From Malaya genurostris (Eukaryota; Arthropoda; Insecta; Diptera; Culicidae), in NCBI RefSeq assembly GCF_030247185.1, contig NC_080571.1:1294001-1358000 (forward strand): a stretch of DNA of 64,000 nt, in the 5' to 3' direction. This document shows positions 21,880 to 32,110 of this stretch, piece after piece. The position numbers and the translations under genes are program-made. The notes beneath the pieces are model-generated. The model did not search any database. It saw only the letters and a program-made list of their open reading frames with translations, and was not told the origin of the DNA. Each line of letters begins with the position of its first letter. The first letter of the stretch is position 1.

Positions 21880-22015
21880 ATACAGATTAACCTGTATATA
21901 TGGCAACCCTGTTTCGCATGGCATATTTTCACACGACCCCATACTAGTATAAAGATGTGTTCAACATCATCACTTTCGCTTTCGCATTGCCGTTCGTAAT
22001 TGAATGTGTTAGTGA
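21880..22015 (+). promoter_or_regulatory. TATA-containing module, first copy
   Basis: GGCAACCCTGTTTCGCATGG, then ACTAGTATAAAGATGTGTTC and TCACTTTCGCTTTCGCATTG up to GTTAGTGACGG. A second copy at 22700-22825 is over most of its length the same. A TATA motif followed at about 30 bp by a conserved CATCACTTTC start resembles an insect core promoter and 5' UTR. The association with histone sequence suggests a histone promoter, which is inference. Confidence 0.45.
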
Positions 22016-22200
22016 CGGTACAAATCTGCTTTTCTACCTGTTTTCGGAGCCATCGTTCTGACGGTGTCTCGTACGTACAGAGTAGCTGCTTAACTTAAAT
22101 GACGCTATTTCTCACATCACATTTCCTTTTATACGTGCTAGTGGTAGCACGGTAGGACGTCCCCTTTGTTAGAATTCCTTTCCTATACGCAGTGAAACGA

Positions 22201-22208
22201 TATAAAAG
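22201..22208 (+). promoter_or_regulatory. TATA box upstream of the H2A pseudogene
   Basis: TATAAAAG lies 42 bp upstream of the degenerate H2A start, a spacing usual for histone genes with short leaders. Confidence 0.5.
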
Positions 22209-22242
22209 AGAGAGTTAGCAGAGCGGCAGCCAGTAATACTGA

Positions 22243-22523
22243 ATGGGTCGTCGAGCTGTTAACAGCATATTGTGGAGGAACAATTAAGGGCAAGGTAAAG
22301 TCCCGCTCAAACCGTGCTGGTCTGAAGTGCCCAGTTGGCGGCAGAATCCATCGTTTGCCTCGGAAGGGGAACTACGCCGAGCGTGTCAGTGCTGGTGCAT
22401 CGGTCTATCTGGCGGCAGTGATGGAGTACTTGGTTGCCGAAGTGTTGGAGTTGACCGGTAACGCTGCCCATGACAACGAAAACGAAAATCTTCCCTCGTC
22501 ATCTGCAGCTGGCCATCCGTTGA
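22243..22523 (+). pseudogene. Histone H2A pseudogene
   Basis: From about 22286 the frame reads GKVKSRSNRAGLKCPVGG, then RIHRLPRKGNYAERVSAG and VYLAAVMEYLVAEVLELTGN, an unmistakable H2A histone fold (about residues 12-73 of a 124-residue protein). Departures from the family include an inserted Gly and Cys near KCPVGG, S for G and S for P in the AGAPVYL segment, and a degenerate N-terminus. A one-base deletion near 22497 shifts the frame; the downstream bases still encode the PRHLQLAIR segment and then stop at 22521. The acidic-patch C-terminus is missing. It cannot make a working H2A. The high coding identity of the core suggests recent origin from a functional gene. Confidence 0.9.
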
Positions 22524-22699
22524 AAACCCCGTCCTTTTCAGGATGACCACATCACTGTGATAAAGAAATATTTAGAATTGCTTTAAGTTTAGCCAGTTCT
22601 GATACGCCTGGAAAGTAGAATGCGCAAATCAAGTGGAAACATTTGTTCTAACATTTTTTGTTTTCGGCCGCATACTAAAGTAATCGCGACAAAAATACA

Positions 22700-22825
22700 T
22701 ATTGATCTGTGGCAACTCTGTTTCGCACGGCATATTTGTAAACTAGTATAAAGATGTGTTCAAAATCATCACTTTCGCTTTCGCATTGCCGTTCGTAATT
22801 GAATGTGTTAGTGACGGTGCAAATT
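22700..22825 (+). promoter_or_regulatory. TATA-containing module, second copy
   Basis: Near-duplicate of 21880-22015 (ACTAGTATAAAGATGTGTTC, CTTTCGCTTTCGCATTGCC). It is followed by a 77-codon open frame at 22866-23099 that I do not recognise; parts of it (GACGGTGTCTCGT) also follow the first module, so it is probably leader or spacer sequence and not a gene. Confidence 0.45.
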
Positions 22826-23559
22826 ATTTTAACTCCCATCTTGATTAATCTTTTGGTAGGAAATATTGAGATCTGAGATGGTTCTCGTGTGTGTCTTGTT
22901 TCGGCAATGGGCCTTGCTGGACTTTTTGGCTGCCTTTTTCGGTGTCATTGTGCCGACGGTGTCTCGTGCATTCATATCGGGAAACAATGAGACGACAGGT
23001 CCTCGATGTTGCTGTCGTGTGTCTTGTTTCGGGAAGAGTTGCTCAGCAAATGATAGGAAAAGTGAACCATTCAACTTTTATATGGATGCTCTTGTATAGA
23101 TACAGACATCTCGCGTTCTGATTGGCTGGTGCTGTCATGGGTTAAATCAAACAGGTTTTTCAATAGTGTACTATTGAAAAACTTCAATATTGTTGTAATA
23201 CACGTTCAAGTTGAAGATTTTCGATTCTATTGGTAGTTAGATTATATAAATCCTTCTACAGATCACTGAGCTATGAGCTTTCAAAATTCGAGAAAGGCAA
23301 ACGCGCCATATGAATTATCCTCTTTGATACTCGTTTATACCAAACATTTCAGAAAAGTTTAATTGTGAACTATTTAAGAATATGTCACACAACTGAAAGT
23401 TTTATCATAAAATTGTGATCATATTTCCGATGGCATGTAGCAAGAATTATGTTGATTCGTTAGATATAACAGGAGATATTCACGATCAAAAACTTATCAC
23501 TCTCTCAGAGGGTAAATTTATAAAAGGCGCCCCATAGTAAAGTAAGTCGTATTCACGAC

Positions 23560-23740
23560 AAAAATATGATCAGAAATTTAGGATAGCATTTTGAACATTG
23601 TGAGATAACCACAAACAACTCAAAAATAAAGTTTTCTTAAACTTTGAAAACATCGCGGAAAACTCTTTACTTTTGTTTGGTCTTTTCGCGCAAGGACGAC
23701 GATTTTGAGGTAGTCAGGCACATCTCTCCAACTGATTGAC
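23560..23740 (+). mobile_element. GAATACG-family body fragment
   Basis: AAATATGATCAGAAATTTAG to GAGGTAGTCAGGCAC, the region between the left end and the promoter in other copies (for example 34888-35045). Both ends are missing. Confidence 0.6.
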
Positions 23741-23842
23741 TGACAACCCGTATGCTGTTTTGACCAGTGGACGAAATTGATAAAAAGGAAAAGTTACCTC
23801 CATTTTATGATAAATGAGTACCGAAAATTCTGATTGGCCACC

Positions 23843-24212
23843 TAATAGATATTAACTACTATCACCTCCCTGCGACCCCCGAGTAGACTAGGATGGCGTA
23901 CGCATACTGACACACTGCGCAGCACTCTATTCATTGGCATTGGTGTGCTGCCAATATTGGTGGCAGCTGGAATTGTTGGAACAAAATGTCCCACTAGATC
24001 CCGAGACAAGGCAAGTACGACCCCACGTCGACCGGTACGGGGTGATCCGGCGATGATTCAACCAGTTGTCGATTGTTCGTAAGTGTTTCTTGCAGAGCCA
24101 AGATAAGCGGTTTTCTTCCCAAGTTGGCCACCAATTGTTCGAGTTCACCAACACGTGTGGGAAGACCATTCACGTTCCATTGGTCGCAGTGAACGCGGCG
24201 TCGTCGTAGTCG
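23843..24212 (-). pseudogene. Non-LTR retrotransposon ORF2: AP-endonuclease domain remnant
   Basis: On the minus strand, QWNVNGLPTRVGELEQLV followed by LILALQETL matches the opening of non-LTR endonuclease domains (catalytic Asn in WNxNG, catalytic Glu in QET). After a TAG near 24000 the homology continues in a shifted frame (VPTIPAATNIGSTPMPM, then VSVCVRHPSLLGG and VIVVNIY) and ends at 23843. It sits downstream of the gag-like gene on the same strand, as ORF2 would, so it may be the pol part of the same element. The rest of the endonuclease and the reverse transcriptase are gone. Confidence 0.65.
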
Positions 24213-24396
24213 TCATATCGTGTGTCACTAGACACTAGACTCTAGATAGAGAGATAGAGGGCAGACAAATTTTTAAGTTTTAAACGTTTAGATTTAGCAG
24301 TAAAGCTAAGCTCCACTGAGGTAGTGCCAGGCCAGGCGAGAGATTTGCGATCGAACTCGAATCGCTATCGGTTGATAATGATAATCAAAAGGTTTT

Positions 24397-24457
24397 GTCG
24401 TGAATACGACTTACTTTACTATGGGGCGCCTTATCAAAATTTACCCTGTGCAATGGG
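24397..24457 (+). mobile_element. GAATACG element end fragment
   Basis: GTCGTGAATACGACTTACTT to TACCCTGTGCAATGGGCAG, then the gag-like reading frame begins on the minus strand. It terminates the gag-like C-terminus prematurely. The adjoining 24213-24396 shows no recognisable feature. Confidence 0.65.
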
Positions 24458-25096
24458 CAGACCGCGCCAGTGGTCCCGAACCAGCGGTCCACTCGTTCCG
24501 CCATCACTGACGGCGGCGGCGGTGGTTGTTCTTCTTCTTCTGTTGGTGGTGTTGGCGGTTCCGGTACTGGTGGTGTTTTGGGTTCTTTTGCTTCGGCTGC
24601 TGCGACCTCCTGCTGAGGTGAACTAACAACACCACCAGCAGCAGGACGGCGACATCGCCTTTTGCTGGCTGCTGGACCGTGCTCATCAGCATCATCATCA
24701 TCATCATCTGGAACACGAACACCACCGGCAGTGCTGCGGCTAGTACGATGATGACGACTACGACTACGACTACGACTACGACGACGACGACGACGACGCC
24801 GACGACGACCAACACCGTCACCACCGGAAGGAGAATCTAACTCATCATCATACTTAACAGCAGCAGCAGCAGGAGTTGGTGGTGGTTGCCCGCACATCGA
24901 CCAGCCAAGCTCGGCTGACGATGTCGACGGAAATAGGGCCTCCGGCGACACGTTCGTCGCACCACCATCACGGTTTTGCGCGTCGTCTTGGTCGTCATCG
25001 TTCTTGCTGCGGCGGCTGCGGTTGCTGCTGCTGCTAGTTGCACTACCGATGATCAGACAGAAATCACTGGCGAAGTGTCCGGAACCGGAGCTGGAG

Positions 25097-25169
25097 CTGA
25101 AATGAGAACAAAAAAAAAAACAAAAACGATTAGAAACAAAAAGAAAACAAAAAAATTATAACAACTTAC
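25097..25169 (-). other. Putative intron in the gag-like gene
   Basis: 73 bp, GTAAGT at the donor, pyrimidine-rich TTTTTGTTCTCATTTCAG acceptor. Without splicing the frame stops at a TAA two codons after the Ala-Val-Ile end. Removing it joins two long open frames in phase 2. Length is ordinary for insects. A similarly placed intron is present in the related gene at 37120-37198. Confidence 0.6.
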
Positions 25170-25240
25170 ACTATGACCGCGGACGACGATGAACGACGAC
25201 GAGGACGAGGACGAGGACGACGAGGACGACGACGAAGAGG

Positions 25241-26187
<947 letters not shown>

Positions 26188-26884
26188 TGTCGTCGTCGTC
26201 GCCCGACGACTCAGACGAAAACGAGATCCGTCCGATTTCCGGTTCTCCTTCGGTTCTGGTGGCTCGAAGCGGAGGACCCACCACAACACCGGGCGGGGCC
26301 GGCAGGCTGGCCACGTACCGGCGCGCATCCCGGTACGTGCAACCGCGAATTAAGACCAATTCCCGTGCCAGCCGTTCGTATTCCCTCACCGGGCAACGTA
26401 CGTCGTTGGCCCGGTGGGGCTGGTGGCAATTGCGGCAGTGCAACTCGCAACACCCCACCAGCCCCGTACCGTGCCGATCGTGCGACCCATCGTCGCCGTC
26501 ATCTTCGTCTTCTTCTGGTTGTTGTTGTTGTTGCTGCCATGCCATGTTGTTGTCGTCCTCCTCGTCGCCCTCGTACCGGTCCCGGCCACACACCGGCGGG
26601 GGCCGACGCTGCCCGCAACGGCCACAGTACTCCCGTGGGCATGCCGCAGCACCGTGCCCGTACCGCCAGCAGGCACCGCACTGCCGTACCGGGCCAACAC
26701 CGGCCCGGCGATACGGCCCCATAAGCGGCATCGTGGTCAGGACAATACTGTTGTTGCAGGTGCTGCCGGAACCACCACCACCACCAGCAGGGACAACCAG
26801 TGCAACCCGGTCGGGCAGAACCCCCGAAATAGCACCAGTTGTCGTCGTCCCAGCACCATCACCACCGACCGAACGTGAGTTTTA

Positions 26885-27430
26885 AGCAGAACTTTATCGC
26901 GAATATATCTTGATGTACTTCACCTAACAGCATAATTTTTTCTACAAGCTATCATGAATATGATCATGAATTTGTGATTAAATTTTCAACTGTGTGAGGT
27001 ATTCATAAATAACTCAAAAATAAAGTTTTCTAAAACTTTTGGAAATCATGAGAAAAATTCATCACGCTTGCTTGCCTCTTTCGCACCAGGACGACGGTTT
27101 TGAGGTAGTCAGGCACATATCAGTTCCGATTATCTACTGGACGAGTATGAAAGATAAACTTTGATTGAAAATCGTCCATTTCTTCTAGTGCTAGTGAATT
27201 TAGTTTTTTAGCTCAGGTCAGAATTTTTCGAATCAGTTCTTTTTAGAGCTTTACTGTACTACGGTACTTTTGTCAACCAGTTGGAGTTTGTAGTTGTTAT
27301 AGGAACTTTCTGCTAAAATGCATAGCACCGACTCAGTTTAGGTGTATTGTTTCAAATTTTAGTGGTTAAGAAGGGGAAAGTTGCCACCACTAAGTGATCA
27401 GCTAATTGATATTCGAAAGTTCTTAGCGCT
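26885..27430 (+). mobile_element. GAATACG element body lacking its first 50 bp
   Basis: AGCAGAACTTTATCGCGAAT onward follows the second subtype through GACGACGGTTTTGAGGTAGT and CATTTCTTCTAGTGC to AGAATCCCGCGAAC, where GC-rich captured sequence starts. It contains the uninterrupted T-run site that defines the insertion at 5890-9906. Confidence 0.7.
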
Positions 27431-28718
27431 TAGTTCTTAGAATCCCGCGAACCGGTGGTGCGTATCGTGGCCCAGTATTTAAACTTTCGCCAGCACCGGT
27501 GTGCCATCTCCTGGCCGATACCGAACAGCGTCGTCGTGAGGCCGACGAAGCCACCAGGGACGGTGGTGGCTTCGTCGCCGAGGAGGAAATCCGGGAAGCG
27601 GCCCGTGACTACCACCGTGCACTGGCTTGCAGCAGCAGCCGCAAGAACGATGACGACCAAGACGACGCGCAAAACCGTGGTGGTGGTGGTGCGACGAACG
27701 TGTCGGCGGAGGCCCTATTTCCGTCATCGTCATCCCAGCTTGGCTGGTCGATGTGCGGGCAACCACCGCCACCACCACCTCCTGCTGCTGCTGCTGATGA
27801 TGATTTAGATTCTCCTTCCGGTGACGGTGTTGGTCTTCGTCGTCGTCATCGTACTAGCCACAGCACTACTGGTGGTGTTAAAGATGATGATGCTGATGAG
27901 CACGGTCTAGCAGCCAACAAAAGGCGATGTCGCCGTCCTGCTGCTGGTGGTGTTATTAGTTCACCTCAGCAGGAGGTCACCGTCGCAGCAGCAGCAGCAG
28001 CAGCTGCCGAAGCAGCAGCAGCAGCCGAAGCAGCAGCAGCAGAAGAACCAACAACACCACCAGTACCGCAACCGCCAACACCACCAACAGAAGAACAACC
28101 ACCGCCGTCAGTAATAGCGGAACGAGAAATGGCCGGCCGGGAAAGAGTTGACCGCTGGTTCGGGACCACTGGGGCGGTCCCCGTTCCCCCCGTCGTAACC
28201 GGCCCCTCCAGCAGCAGCAGTTCTGGAAACTTTCCGTCGGGAAACGGCATCGACTGGTCTGCCCTAGGGCACATGCTGGGCAGTACTGGCAGTACCATTG
28301 GTGATGGTGATGGTGGTGGTGGTAGTGGCGGCGGCGCCAGCCGCGACGACCGTTTTGTGGTGGACGAGTTCGACGAAGAAGAATGTTGTTCGGTTATCGA
28401 AATACCGGAAACCCCACCGTCGCCGGGGTCCAGTTTTGGTGACCGCGACCGTCGCCGATTATTGAGTCGGAAAGGGCGACCGAGGCCGAGGGCGAGACCG
28501 TGACCGAGGCCAAGGCGGAGGCGATGGTGGCGACGTCGGCGGCGGTGGCGGCGGCGGTGGAGGTTCCGCCGGGTGAAGAGGAGAATTTTCTCCTGCTCGA
28601 CGATGAGCAATCGCTGCCAGAAGAAGAAGTAGCAGAAGCAGGAGAAAGTTCCAGGTTGAATCAAGCCAGTCCGTGTTTGTTGTTCGAGCTCGACTGTAAA
28701 CACCGGCTCTTTGGATGA
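27431..28718 (+). pseudogene. Gag-like gene, internally deleted derivative (copy 3)
   Basis: The first 70 bp match the start of the 10.4-kb ORF. A deletion then joins GTGTGCCATC to CTCCTGGCCGAT of its second exon, and a further junction after YHRALA leads into the Ser-rich region of the gag-like gene (NDDDQDDAQNR, ALFPSSSSQLGWSMCG). Zinc knuckles, polyQ and both introns are missing. The C-terminal half is the best preserved in the window: KRRCRRPAAGG, an Ala-rich stretch, EREMAGRERVDRWFGTTGA, GNGIDWSALGHMLGSTG, an acidic VDEFDEEECCSVIEIPETPP and the end CLLFELDCKHRLFG at 28718. One base is missing near 28441, breaking the frame. Open parts are 27499-28503 and 28500-28718. It shows what lies beyond the truncation of the 24.5-kb copy. 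Confidence 0.7.
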
Positions 28719-28825
28719 GCCGTTTTTTTTGTTCCCCTTATTTTGTACATAGTAAATTAAGCTTTTATTTTTGAACTTATTTTTTGTTTTCTAATTTTTT
28801 AGTTTGTATGTAATGTATGGTTTTT

Positions 28826-28921
28826 GCCTTTCTCATATAGAAAGGCTATGCAATCACTGTGAAAATCGACTTTTTAACGAATGTTATATACCATTCGACT
28901 CAGCTCGACGAACTGAGCAAA

Positions 28922-28976
<55 letters not shown>

Positions 28977-30455
28977 AACAAAAATATGCACTCACTTTTC
29001 TCAGAGATGGCCTAACCGATTTTCACAAAGATTCAAATGAAAGGTCTCATAGTCCCTTAGCCTACTATTGAATTTCATTCCGATCCGACTTCCGGTTCCA
29101 GAGATATAGGATGATATGTACCATAAAAGTGAAAAAAATATGCACTCACTTTTTTCAGAGATGGCTGAACCGATTTTCACAAACTAAGATTCAAATAAAT
29201 GGTATTATGGTCCCATAGCTTGCTATTGAATTTCGTTTGAATGTGACTTCCGGTTCCGGAGTTATATGGTAATATGTGAAAAGTTGAGAAAAGGTTTACA
29301 CTCAATTATCTCTGGAACAACTCAACCGATTTTCGCAAACTTAGATTCAAATGAAAGGTCTTATAACATCTTAAAAATTTGTGGAACATTTTATCTGGAT
29401 CCGACTTCCGGTTCCGGAACTAAAGCGTGATAAGTGGAAAATTACCAATTTTATTAGTATTTTTCCACGAACGATGGTTAAAAACAGGTACAAATCCCAT
29501 AAAACTGTCTGATAAATTCTTCTAGTTTGCAGAGCTTATTAGTTTGTGGGCATAAAAACTTAATTCGGCACTACTGGTCTCCTCTTTCCCTGTTCCGAGA
29601 GCACCGAAAGTGGAGAAGAAAAACTCCTAAAACTAAATTCACTTCGATTTCTCTGCGATGCTTGAACCGATTTTCACAAATCTTGATTTGAATTAAAGTT
29701 CATACTGTCTTTGAACCTACTGGTATGATCCGGATCCGACTTCCGGTTCCGCAGTTACAGGGCGATGAGTGTCAAAGTTTTCAATTCGCCATATAGAGTG
29801 ACAATATGTACAACACCGAAAGAAGAAGAAAACACAAAACGAACAAGGCGTGCTTTGTTCTATTTTGTACACGTTGTGTAGTGATGTCAATAATAATAAT
29901 AACAATCCTACTACATGTTTCATGCTGCTGATTTATGCTGTTTAGCACGCAGTAGTAACAGAAACGCAGGTTCGTTTCGTTAGATTTAGTTTAATTGGTT
30001 TGAACGAAATAGAGCATGAGATAGTAAGTATTAGTTTAAATACGTTCAAAACTGTTCCAATTTGTAGGTCATATTTGTTGGTAGCAAACGAACCAACTTC
30101 GGCTATTCCGTTCATCTGAATCCGGTTTCGGGAGAATTGGAAATAGTGATTAGAAACTGCAAAAAGGATCTCACTCACTTGTCTTGGAGATGGCCGAATA
30201 GATTTTCACAAACTTATAGGTTCAAAAAAAAGTCTTACAGTTTCATACGGAATTCCTTAATTTGTTGTGGATACTACTTTCGGTTCCGGAACTACAGGTT
30301 AAACAGGATTTATAGAGTTTGTGAGATTAGATCCGAACAAATTATCCTATTCCTATTCAATGAACAGTTGTTTTTGCGAATTTCACGGTTATATTTATGA
30401 TGTAATGAGTAATATGAGAAAGGCATTATTACACCACTAGGTGGATTAAAATAGG
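28826..30455 (+). mobile_element. GCCTTTCTC-family repeat inserted in the gag-like 3' region
   Basis: Starts GCCTTTCTCATATAGAAAGG and ends CACTAGGTGGATTAAAATAGG, with T-runs at both edges. The paralogous sequence at about 12810 (GGAATGTTTTTCTGAATTGG) gives the uninterrupted site. Inside are degenerate internal repeats of the type GAACCGATTTTCACAAAC, ATTCAAATGAAAGGTC and CCGACTTCCGGTTCCGG every 110-200 bp. No transposase or open frame is seen. Mode of movement unknown. Confidence 0.8.
28926..28970. repeat. (GT)n microsatellite
   Basis: About 20 GT units inside the GCCTTTCTC repeat; the copies at 54.2 and 60.6 kb have the same tract at the same place, so it is a family feature. Confidence 0.9.
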
Positions 30456-30798
30456 TTTTTTTCTGAATTGGTTTGTTTTTTTTCTTCTACTTTATATTTA
30501 GTGTCTAAGATTATAGTTGTATAAGTTTGTTGAAATAAATTTTGTTTTGTTCTATATTATAATATCAAATATTTTTTTCTATATCACAAAAACACTGTTT
30601 TACACTAATTGTGCAATGTCTATTCTGACGTGCCGAAAGTAACGAAACTAATTGACGACAATGCTGGCCGCCAACAGGTAGTAGTCATTTGGGGGTTTGG
30701 AATCTCTTGGGTTCCAGTTTGTGTTAAAGTGCACATGACTAAATTGAATTATTTACGTTTCGCATTCAGCTATTGGTTCCGGTTTCGCTTTATACTTT
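30456..30798 (+). other. AT-rich 3' region of gag-like copy 3 (continued)
   Basis: Continues the T-rich sequence interrupted at 28826 (TTCTGAATTGGTTTG, TAGTGTCTAAGATTATAG) and matches 12815-12985. No gene; the 114-codon frame at 30609 is not shared with the paralogue. Confidence 0.5.
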
Positions 30799-31062
30799 AT
30801 GGAGGAGCGCAAGACCATTCCCCTCCTGCGAGGAGAGTTTTTCTGGTTTCTGAGTTTTTGTTCGTGTGGTTCTCTCGTTCGTCTCGTCATTCATTTGGCC
30901 CCCGAATCATCGGTGGGGTGGTTGGTATGCCGGCAGCTGCTGGAAGAGGTTAGCGGCTGCCCCCTGGTTGTGGTTTGTGCCAGTGAAGTTTCTAGGTTTG
31001 GTGGGAAGGTTTTTTTGCTGATACCAGAGCAATTATGGCCGATACTAGGGGACGAAATGTAG
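30799..31062 (+). CDS. Small ORF downstream of the gag-like gene (87 aa, unknown)
   Basis: ATGGAGGAGCGCAAGACCAT opens an 87-codon frame with hydrophobic character (FFWFLSFCSCGSLVRLVIHL, then LLEEVSGCPLVVVC) ending LWPILGDEM. Possibly one or two membrane-spanning stretches. The same ATG and first 20 codons occur at 12998 in the paralogous segment, always at the same distance after the gag-like stop. GC content rises here as in the gag-like exons, which hints at an exon of the same source. I recognise no family. Confidence 0.35.
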   Translation: MEERKTIPLLRGEFFWFLSFCSCGSLVRLVIHLAPESSVGWLVCRQLLEEVSGCPLVVVCASEVSRFGGKVFLLIPEQLWPILGDEM

Positions 31063-31124
31063 CGGAAAAGTAGACCTTTTCAACCGTGCCGAAATGAGAT
31101 TTTTAGGACCCATAGAAAAAAAGT

Positions 31125-32110
31125 TATGGCCGATTGCGTTTCGGTGCTAAATCGGACACTTCAAATCAGACGTCTAGCTTAATTAAATGGCGTCTAGCTC
31201 CGCACCTAGCAGGCAAAAACCAACAAACAAAGGTTGCCTTTTTTAAGTTTGGCCATGACCTTTCGATTGCTGTGCGAATGAGCTAAATCGGACCAATAGG
31301 GCCGGAGATATGTCATTTTTTACCTTCGGTGTCCGATTTGGGGGTTCAGACTTTTTTGGTTTAATGAGGTGGCCAAAATTTTTGAATTTGACATGTCAAC
31401 TGAAAAATGCTCCTAGCGCCGAAACTATGCGTCGTAGAGAGCCGGATTTCTGCTTAAGAGAACTCTTCTAGTGCTGGCAAACGTACCGGCAATAGTGCCA
31501 TGATGTGTGCACTGATTGACTGACTGTAACTAACTGTACTAATGTTCAAAATTAAAAAGTACGGGTGTGTAATGTCAGAGACATAACAGGATGTCGTGAA
31601 TACGAATAAAACTGACACGATTTCTTTACACTTTCGAATTCGAATTGATAATTGATCGATTGTGTGAATTGCGAAACTTTCCCCCTTTTCACTACTAAAA
31701 TTTTAAACGATTTTTGAGGTCGATTATCTCATTTCGGATTTGCATGTTTCATTGAAAGAAACTATCAAGATGCTGTACAGAATTCATTTCTGCCTTTTAG
31801 AAGGATCAAATTGTGGAATTCTCTACGCGGGAAAAATTCCGATTCTTGAAATTAGCAAAACGAGTCATGATTTGGGGAAAATAATATATTTTCATATGAT
31901 AATACACCATGGTTAAAATTGATCCATTCGGACTGATTTCTATGAAATTTAAACGTAACGCACTTGAAGTTTTTTGCAACATAAATTCAGGCGTTATGTG
32001 TGATTTTTGCAACGATGGTCGTTTTTGCAATATAAATTCAGTGAAAAGCACGACGAACTTCTTTTAAAATGAAAATACGCAAGAGATAACGTGTTTACTT
32101 GCGTTCATTA
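31125..32110 (+). repeat. Second copy of the 13404-15500 duplicated segment
   Basis: Matches the first copy closely, without the TTAA element. From 31559 it runs into a reverse GAATACG element end. Confidence 0.75.

Larger units (their letters stand above)
20353..23559 (-). mobile_element. GAATACG element carrying histone-derived sequence
   Basis: Reverse-oriented: GGCGGGTGAGTAATGTC at 20353 and GTCGTATTCACGAC ending at 23559. The right 420 bp is the reverse complement of 2626-3060, including the CCAATCAGAACGCG motif region. Between the ends are a 1.1-kb miniature element, a duplicated TATA-containing module and a histone H2A pseudogene. I therefore read it as a family member that acquired a piece of a histone locus. 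Confidence 0.65.

Noticed and set aside
22866..23099. 77-aa frame after the second TATA module
   Set aside because: No domain, and the related stretch after the first module is not open; more likely leader or spacer.
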